Positions 7,019-10,446 of a stretch of DNA of 10,446 nucleotides are shown here, piece after piece. Position 1 is the stretch's first letter. The number at the start of each line of letters is the position of its first letter. The DNA is from SHZI01 sp964371995 (GTDB lineage Bacteria; Pseudomonadota; Gammaproteobacteria; Steroidobacterales; GCA-2729495). Location of the stretch: contig CAYJPG010000102.1 in the NCBI GenBank assembly GCA_964371995.1, forward strand, positions 1-10,446. Reading direction: 5' to 3'. A program made the translations under genes and the position numbers. The notes beneath the pieces are model-generated. The model did no database searches. It had not been told where the DNA came from and saw nothing but the letters and a program-made list of their open reading frames with translations.

Positions 7019-8745
7019 TGCTGCGTGAGTTGCAAATCCGCGATCTGGCCGTCATCGAAGCAGTCGCGATCGAGATCGGCCCGGGCTTTACGACCCTGAC
7101 GGGCGAAACCGGCGCCGGTAAATCCATACTCATCGACGCGCTGGCACTGGCGCTCGGCGAACGCAGTGATGCGCTGGCGATCCGCAGCGGCGCAGAGCGC
7201 CTCGAAGTCAGCGCCACCTTCGACACAGCTGACAACCCTCCTGCCAACACATGGCTGATGGAGAATGAGCTCGGCGAGGAATCCGGCGACTGCGTGATGC
7301 GTCGCGTGGTCGGCAGCGACGGGCGCTCGCGCGCCTGGATCAATGGACGACCCGTTCCGGCGCAGACGCTGCGTGAACTGGGCGGACTGCTGGTGGATAT
7401 TTGCGGCCAGCAGGACTATCAGTCCCTGCGCCACAAGAACACGCAGCGCGAGGTACTCGACAGCACGGGGAATACCCTCCGCCTGCGGGATGCGGTGCGC
7501 GAAGCATGGCGCAGCTGGCGGGCTGCCGAGCAGGAATACCGGGAACTGCTGACGCGTGAGCGCGACCGCGACAGCCGGCGCGAACTGCTGGATTTTCAGG
7601 TCAGTGAACTGCAGGCGCTCAATCCGCACGAGGGCGAGTTCGCCGAAGTCGAACTCGAACATCGCGCACTGCGCCACCGGACACAGATCGCCGACGCGCT
7701 GCACACAGCATTGGGCCGCGCCTATGACGATGACAGCGGCTCCGCACAGGCTGCCGTCGCCGCCGCGCGCCAGGCGCTCAACGAGGTACTCAGCTTCGAT
7801 CCGGGGCTCGACGCTGCTTTGCAGATGCTCACCGAGGCCGATATCCGGATTGGCGAAGCGGCCGATCTGATCCGGCAGCGCATCGACACACTCGACCAGG
7901 ACCCGGCCCGTGAAAGCGAACTCGATGACCGGCTGGCAGCCCTCCAGGAAGCGGCACGCAAGCATCGCGTCACCCCGGCCGAGCTGCCCGCGCTGCGGGC
8001 CCGACTCAGCGACGAACTGGCGCAACTGGGCAACTACGCCGAGACCTGCAGCCGCCTCGAAAGCAACGCCGCCGGGAAACGCAGCGCGCTGAACAAGCTT
8101 GCTGCGCAGCTCACCACCCGGCGCGGCGAGGCCGCCACAAAGCTCGCGAAAGCCATCACGCAGAACATGGCCACACTTGGCATGACCGGCGGCCTGTTCG
8201 AAGTACGGATCCAACCGCTGCCGGATTCGGCCATCGGTCCCGACGGTGCCGACGACATTGAATTTCTGGTCAGCGCCAATCCCGGTCAGCCACCGGCGCC
8301 GATGAGTCGCGTCGCTTCGGGCGGCGAACTGTCGCGCCTCAATCTGGCCATTCAGGTGGTTGCCACGGCAGCACACGGCGCGCCGACGCTGATCTTCGAC
8401 GAGGTCGATGCCGGTGTGGGCGGTGCCGTCGCAGAAATCGTCGGCCGCAAGCTGCGCGAACTAAGCGGCCAGCGCCAGGTGCTGTGCGTCACGCATCTGC
8501 CGCAGGTCGCGGCACAGGCCAGTCAGCACTTCACCGTACGCAAGCAGGCCGTGCGCGGCAAAACCAGTACTTCGGTACAGAAACTCGATGCAGCAGAGCG
8601 CGTGGAGGAAACGGCAAGGATGCTCGGTGGCCTGAACATCACAGCACAGACGCGAGCACATGCACAGGAAATGCTGGCTGCAGCTGCAGTACTACCCCCC
8701 GGGAAACCCCGCAAAACGGCCGGCCGTCGGCGCACGCCAGCCTGA
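7018..8745 (+). CDS. recN: DNA repair protein RecN (SMC-like ATPase)
   Basis: RecN is an SMC-family ATPase that acts early in double-strand break repair by recombination, probably holding broken ends together. In the 575-residue protein the N-terminal half-ATPase has Walker A GETGAGKS (29-36). A central coiled-coil region (about 155-380) is rich in Glu, Arg, Leu and Ala. The C-terminal half has the ABC signature SGGELSRL (434-441), Walker B TLIFDEVDAG (457-466) and the switch histidine in VTHLPQVA (491-498). E. coli RecN is 553 residues. The start is a GTG whose first base is the last base of the nadK stop (TAGTG), and it gives the canonical MLRELQIRDLA; this arrangement implies coupled translation. 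The conserved IHGQH motif reads ICGQQDYQSL here (128-137), so both histidines are replaced. No LexA box was sought upstream of nadK by matrix; none is obvious. Confidence 0.97.
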   Translation: MLRELQIRDLAVIEAVAIEIGPGFTTLTGETGAGKSILIDALALALGERSDALAIRSGAERLEVSATFDTADNPPANTWLMENELGEESGDCVMRRVVGSDGRSRAWINGRPVPAQTLRELGGLLVDICGQQDYQSLRHKNTQREVLDSTGNTLRLRDAVREAWRSWRAAEQEYRELLTRERDRDSRRELLDFQVSELQALNPHEGEFAEVELEHRALRHRTQIADALHTALGRAYDDDSGSAQAAVAAARQALNEVLSFDPGLDAALQMLTEADIRIGEAADLIRQRIDTLDQDPARESELDDRLAALQEAARKHRVTPAELPALRARLSDELAQLGNYAETCSRLESNAAGKRSALNKLAAQLTTRRGEAATKLAKAITQNMATLGMTGGLFEVRIQPLPDSAIGPDGADDIEFLVSANPGQPPAPMSRVASGGELSRLNLAIQVVATAAHGAPTLIFDEVDAGVGGAVAEIVGRKLRELSGQRQVLCVTHLPQVAAQASQHFTVRKQAVRGKTSTSVQKLDAAERVEETARMLGGLNITAQTRAHAQEMLAAAAVLPPGKPRKTAGRRRTPA

Positions 8746-8754
8746 ACGCCGGCC
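8718..8754. terminator. Possible bidirectional hairpin between recN and fur
   Basis: GGCCGGC (8718-8724) can pair with GCCGGCC (8748-8754), and the loop contains a second small GGCG/CGCC stem. It spans the last codons of recN and the 13-bp gap to the convergent fur stop. No run of T follows on either strand, so efficient intrinsic termination is doubtful. It is listed because nothing else in the gap could separate the two convergent transcripts. Confidence 0.25.
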
Positions 8755-8758
8755 CGGG

Positions 8759-9169
8759 TTACTCCTCTTCCTTAATCGGCCGCACGTACAGCACCAGGCT
8801 GTGATCGACCAGCTCGTAGCCGTGCTTGCGGGCAATCTCCCGTTGCAGTCGCTCGATCTCGTCGCTGGAGAACTCGATAACCCGACCCGTCTCACCGCAC
8901 ACCATGTGGTCGTGATGCTTGCGGGAGCCGATCTCGAAAACCGAATGGTCGCTGGAGAAATTGTGGCGCGTGACGAGCCCCGCATTCTCGAACTGCGTCA
9001 GCACCCGATACACGGTAGCCAGGCCGACTTCCTCACCCGCCTCGACCAGACGACGGTAGATTTCTTCCGCGCTGAGGTGCTGGGCGCCCCCCTGCTGCAG
9101 GATTTCAAGTATCCGCAACCTGGCCGTCGTGGCCTTGAGCCCCGCCTTGCGTAGATCGTTGATCTCCAT
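8759..9169 (-). CDS. fur: Ferric uptake regulator Fur
   Basis: Fur is a dimeric iron-sensing repressor that with Fe(II) binds Fur boxes at iron-uptake genes. The 136-residue protein has the N-terminal winged helix with LRKAGLKATTARLRILEIL (6-24) and the DNA-contact helix GLATVYRVLTQFENAGLV (49-66). The metal-binding and dimerisation domain carries HHDH (85-88) and VIEFSSDEIE (97-106) and ends SLVLYVR. Only the first cysteine of the E. coli CxxC pair is present (Cys91), and the second is Thr94. Pseudomonas aeruginosa Fur, as I recall it, has the same VCxxTG pattern, so this is a Pseudomonas-type Fur rather than a damaged one. The frame is open to 9223, but the ATG at 9169 matches the family N-terminus; no good ribosome binding site is visible. 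It is convergent with recN and divergent from bamE. It is unlikely to be Zur, because the zinc-site cysteines are lacking. Confidence 0.95.
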   Translation of the reverse strand: MEINDLRKAGLKATTARLRILEILQQGGAQHLSAEEIYRRLVEAGEEVGLATVYRVLTQFENAGLVTRHNFSSDHSVFEIGSRKHHDHMVCGETGRVIEFSSDEIERLQREIARKHGYELVDHSLVLYVRPIKEEE

Positions 9170-9254
9170 CAGCAGCTTTGATCGGCTATCATCCGCCCGG
9201 ATTATCCACCAGCTATCCCACACCTACCAGCACCGAAACATGGGGCGGATCCTG
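9170..9254. promoter_or_regulatory. Divergent fur/bamE promoter region
   Basis: This 85-bp spacer separates the fur ATG from the chosen bamE ATG and is more A+T-rich than its surroundings between about 9176 and 9215. A TATCAT (9187-9192, plus strand) and a GATAAT (minus strand, over 9201-9206) could be -10 boxes for bamE and fur, but neither has a convincing -35 at the right distance. A small perfect inverted repeat, ATCCG-CC-CGGAT (9191-9202), lies between them. I see no acceptable Fur box, so autoregulation by Fur is not supported by the bases. In P. aeruginosa the homologous pair fur/omlA is also divergent with overlapping promoters. Confidence 0.4.
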
Positions 9255-9581
9255 ATGCGCAGCCTGCTGACCAGACTCCTCATTTCCTTATTGCTCTGCG
9301 GGCTGACGGCCTGCGTGTACCGCGTCGATGTGCAGCAGGGCAATCTGCTCGACCAGACCGACATCGACGCCGTGCAGATCGGCATGACCCGCAGCCAGGT
9401 GCGCTTTTTGCTCGGCACACCGGTCGCTGGCACGGGTTTTCGCAAGGATCGCTGGGACTACATGTACTACCTGAAGCCGGGCAGGGGCAATAAAGCCCTG
9501 CAGCACTGGGTCATCATCTGGTTCGACGGTGATACCGTCCGCAAGATCGATCAGGACGTACCGATCGACAAGCCGTCCTGA
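9255..9581 (+). CDS. bamE: Outer membrane assembly lipoprotein BamE (SmpA/OmlA family)
   Basis: BamE is a periplasm-facing outer-membrane lipoprotein of the BAM complex, which inserts beta-barrel proteins. The 108-residue precursor has a short basic N-terminus, a hydrophobic signal segment (about 5-18) and the lipobox LTAC, with Cys20 as the lipidated residue. After it come the family motifs VYRVDVQQGN (21-30), GMTRSQVRFLLGTP (43-56) and DRWDYMYYLKPGRG (65-78). Cleavage by signal peptidase II would leave about 89 residues; E. coli BamE is 113 as precursor. I chose the ATG at 9255, which has GGCGGA just upstream. The ATG at 9240 would add five residues (MGRIL) and keep the signal peptide, so it cannot be excluded. 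It is divergent from fur and stops 8 bp before the end of the convergent rnfH. Confidence 0.94.
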   Translation: MRSLLTRLLISLLLCGLTACVYRVDVQQGNLLDQTDIDAVQIGMTRSQVRFLLGTPVAGTGFRKDRWDYMYYLKPGRGNKALQHWVIIWFDGDTVRKIDQDVPIDKPS

Positions 9582-9589
9582 GGCACGCG

Positions 9590-9895
9590 CTACCGGCCGT
9601 TACGGCCGAGCACGGTGCCCTGCGCGACCGCCTCCCGCCTTGCCGTGCGCGGATCCTTGAGGAGCGGCCTGTAGACCTCAAGCCGTTCACCTGCCTGCAG
9701 TACGCGCTCTCCGCTGATCTCTCGCCCATAGATACCGAGCGGACAACGGTCCGGATCAATTTCCGGGAATTCCGCAACGAGATCCGACGCCTTTAGTGCT
9801 GCGCGCGCCCGGGTACCGGCCGGCACGCTCAGTGTTCTGACCAGCTGCACATCTGGCCGCGCATAGGCCACCTGCACCTCGATCAGCTCAGCCAT
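9590..9895 (-). CDS. rnfH: RnfH family ubiquitin-fold protein (RatB)
   Basis: This is a small protein of the RnfH/UPF0125 family, called RatB in E. coli, with a beta-grasp (ubiquitin-like) fold and no firmly known function. The 101-residue product shows VQVAYARPDVQ (7-17), the acidic stretch EFPEIDPDRCPLGIYGR (42-58) and the family hallmark RLEVYRPLLKDPRTARR (71-87). All of these align with E. coli YfjF. The ATG at 9895 starts inside the last codons of ratA, with an 8-base overlap (ATGGCTGA), so translation is probably coupled to ratA. The frame is open to 9940, but the upstream residues have no family counterpart. Family linkage to ratA, smpB and bamE is conserved across gammaproteobacteria. 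The name RnfH reflects linkage to rnf genes in some species, which are not present here. Confidence 0.93.
   Translation of the reverse strand: MAELIEVQVAYARPDVQLVRTLSVPAGTRARAALKASDLVAEFPEIDPDRCPLGIYGREISGERVLQAGERLEVYRPLLKDPRTARREAVAQGTVLGRNGR
9594..9608. other. Short GC hairpin at the bamE/rnfH convergent junction
   Basis: CGGCCG, a TTA loop and CGGCCG form a perfect 6-bp stem that begins 12 bp after the bamE stop and lies in the last codons of rnfH. It reads as a stem on both strands, so it could slow transcription from either side. There is no T-run on either strand, so it is only a weak terminator candidate. Confidence 0.25.
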
Positions 9896-10319
9896 AGAGC
9901 TTTTTCGCCCGGCTGACGAAAGCATCCACCAGCCCGCCACAGGTCAGCTCGAAGGCCGGCCCGAGCAGCAGATCACGCGTCGCACTCGCGAATTCAAAGC
10001 TCACGCGCAGTTCGATACGGCAGCCCTTCTCACCGAGCGGCACCAGCGTCCACTCCCCGTGCAGGCTGCTGAATGGCCCATCGACCAAGTCCATTGTCAT
10101 GCGCCGCGGGGGCTCCAGCACGTTGCGCGTGGTGAACGAAGCCTGAAACGGCCCCTTGGACAAAGCGAGGCTCGCCAGCAGCGAATCCGCTTCCCGCTCC
10201 AGCACCGCACTGCCGGTGCAACCAGGCAGAAACTGCGGATAGGCCTCGAGGTCAGCGACCAGGGCATACATGGCCGGTGCCGGATACGGCACGATGGCAC
10301 TGCGGTGAACTTCACGCAT
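9888..10319 (-). CDS. ratA: RatA/PasT family START-domain (coenzyme Q-binding type) protein
   Basis: This member of the RatA (PasT) family has a small START/polyketide-cyclase fold related to mitochondrial Coq10. E. coli RatA was reported to hinder 70S ribosome association, and the family is also linked to respiratory quinone function; which applies here cannot be told from the sequence. The 143-residue product aligns end to end with E. coli RatA: SAIVPYPAPAMYALVADLEAY near the start, PQFLPGCTGS (28-37), FTTRNVLEPP (62-71), MDLVDGPFSSLHGEW (76-90), FEFAS, and the C-terminal VDAFVSRAKKLYG. The ATG at 10319 gives the canonical MREVHRSA start. The gene is divergent from smpB across a 78-bp gap and overlaps rnfH by 8 bases. 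The partner RatB (rnfH) was once proposed to be its antitoxin, which is not firmly established. Confidence 0.94.
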   Translation of the reverse strand: MREVHRSAIVPYPAPAMYALVADLEAYPQFLPGCTGSAVLEREADSLLASLALSKGPFQASFTTRNVLEPPRRMTMDLVDGPFSSLHGEWTLVPLGEKGCRIELRVSFEFASATRDLLLGPAFELTCGGLVDAFVSRAKKLYG

Positions 10320-10397
10320 GTGGAACGATTTTGCTTCCGCTATCCAGACAAACTTGGCAGGATTGTTGCCGAACTGCGCCTCGCCGACAATTCACCC
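10320..10397. promoter_or_regulatory. Divergent ratA/smpB promoter region
   Basis: This 78-bp gap must hold the starts of both ratA (minus) and smpB (plus) transcripts. On the minus strand TTGTCG (10390-10385) and AACAAT (10367-10362), 17 bp apart, each match sigma-70 hexamers at four of six positions and could serve ratA-rnfH. No comparable pair was found for smpB. Confidence 0.3.
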
Positions 10398-10446
10398 ATG
10401 AACTCAGCCAAAACCAGCAAACCGGCCAAAAGCGCCGGATCCAGCC
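10398..10446 (+). CDS. smpB: SsrA-binding protein SmpB, N-terminal fragment (cut by window end)
   Basis: Only the first 16 codons are inside the window, reading MNSAKTSKPAKSAGSS. The lysine- and serine-rich, disordered N-terminal tail is typical of SmpB but not diagnostic. The call rests mainly on context: in E. coli and many gammaproteobacteria smpB is divergent from ratA-rnfH at exactly this place. SmpB binds tmRNA and delivers it to stalled ribosomes for trans-translation. No strong ribosome binding site precedes the ATG. The core motifs would lie beyond the edge. Confidence 0.65.
   Translation, partial: MNSAKTSKPAKSAGSS

Noticed and set aside
7015..8376. A 453-codon minus-strand open frame opposite recN.
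   Set aside because: The sense strand is a canonical RecN with all ATPase motifs, and the antisense product has no domain and reflects GC-rich codon usage.
8984..8986. Loss of the second CxxC cysteine in Fur, considered as a defective or Zur-like protein.
   Set aside because: Pseudomonas Fur, as recalled, has the same single-cysteine pattern; the His cluster and DNA-binding helix are intact, and Zur would need more cysteines.
9187..9206. GATAAT and GATGAT on the minus strand in the fur/bamE spacer, considered as a Fur box.
   Set aside because: The two hexamers are seven bases apart rather than contiguous, and the third is absent, so the match to the 19-bp consensus is poor.
1..10446. Search for mobile elements, CRISPR arrays, tRNA or rRNA genes, riboswitches or an unknown gene system.
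   Set aside because: Almost every base belongs to a conserved housekeeping gene or a short gap. No transposase, terminal repeats, spaced direct repeats or cloverleaf-like sequence was seen by eye.

Overview
The window is a GC-rich (by eye around 60%) stretch of a gammaproteobacterial chromosome, densely packed with conserved housekeeping genes. Ten genes are complete and one is cut by the right edge. The order hrcA-grpE-dnaK-dnaJ-dapB, next to recN, fur, bamE, rnfH, ratA and smpB, resembles the arrangement I recall for Xanthomonadales and related gammaproteobacteria. It is also a variant of the Escherichia coli cluster grpE / nadK-recN-bamE / rnfH-ratA-smpB. Fur has the Pseudomonas-type metal region with a single cysteine. 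I see no mobile element, phage gene, CRISPR array, tRNA or rRNA, and no undescribed multi-gene system.

Left half (minus strand, 38 to 5875): hrcA, grpE, dnaK, dnaJ and dapB form one co-directional heat-shock and chaperone cluster, with the lysine-pathway gene dapB at its end. The most informative non-coding signals are two good matches to heat-shock sigma factor (sigma-32, RpoH) promoters. One lies before grpE, overlapping the end of hrcA. The other lies before dnaK, overlapping the end of grpE. No CIRCE operator (the usual HrcA binding site) is visible anywhere in the cluster. A very stable 12-bp hairpin lies between dnaK and dnaJ.

Middle (plus strand, 6077 to 8745): nadK and recN overlap by one base and probably form an operon, divergent from hrcA. 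The roughly 200-bp gap between hrcA and nadK holds a candidate sigma-70 promoter for hrcA, overlapped by an imperfect palindrome, and a small hairpin in the nadK leader.

Right part (8759 to the end): fur (minus), bamE (plus), rnfH and ratA (minus), and the start of smpB (plus). Convergent neighbours are separated by only 13 bp (recN/fur) and 8 bp (bamE/rnfH). fur and bamE are divergent from a shared spacer of about 85 bp, and ratA and smpB from one of 78 bp.

Functionally, DnaK, DnaJ and GrpE are the Hsp70 machine and HrcA is a heat-shock repressor. NadK makes NADP and RecN acts in double-strand break repair. Fur senses iron, BamE helps outer-membrane protein assembly, and SmpB rescues stalled ribosomes.
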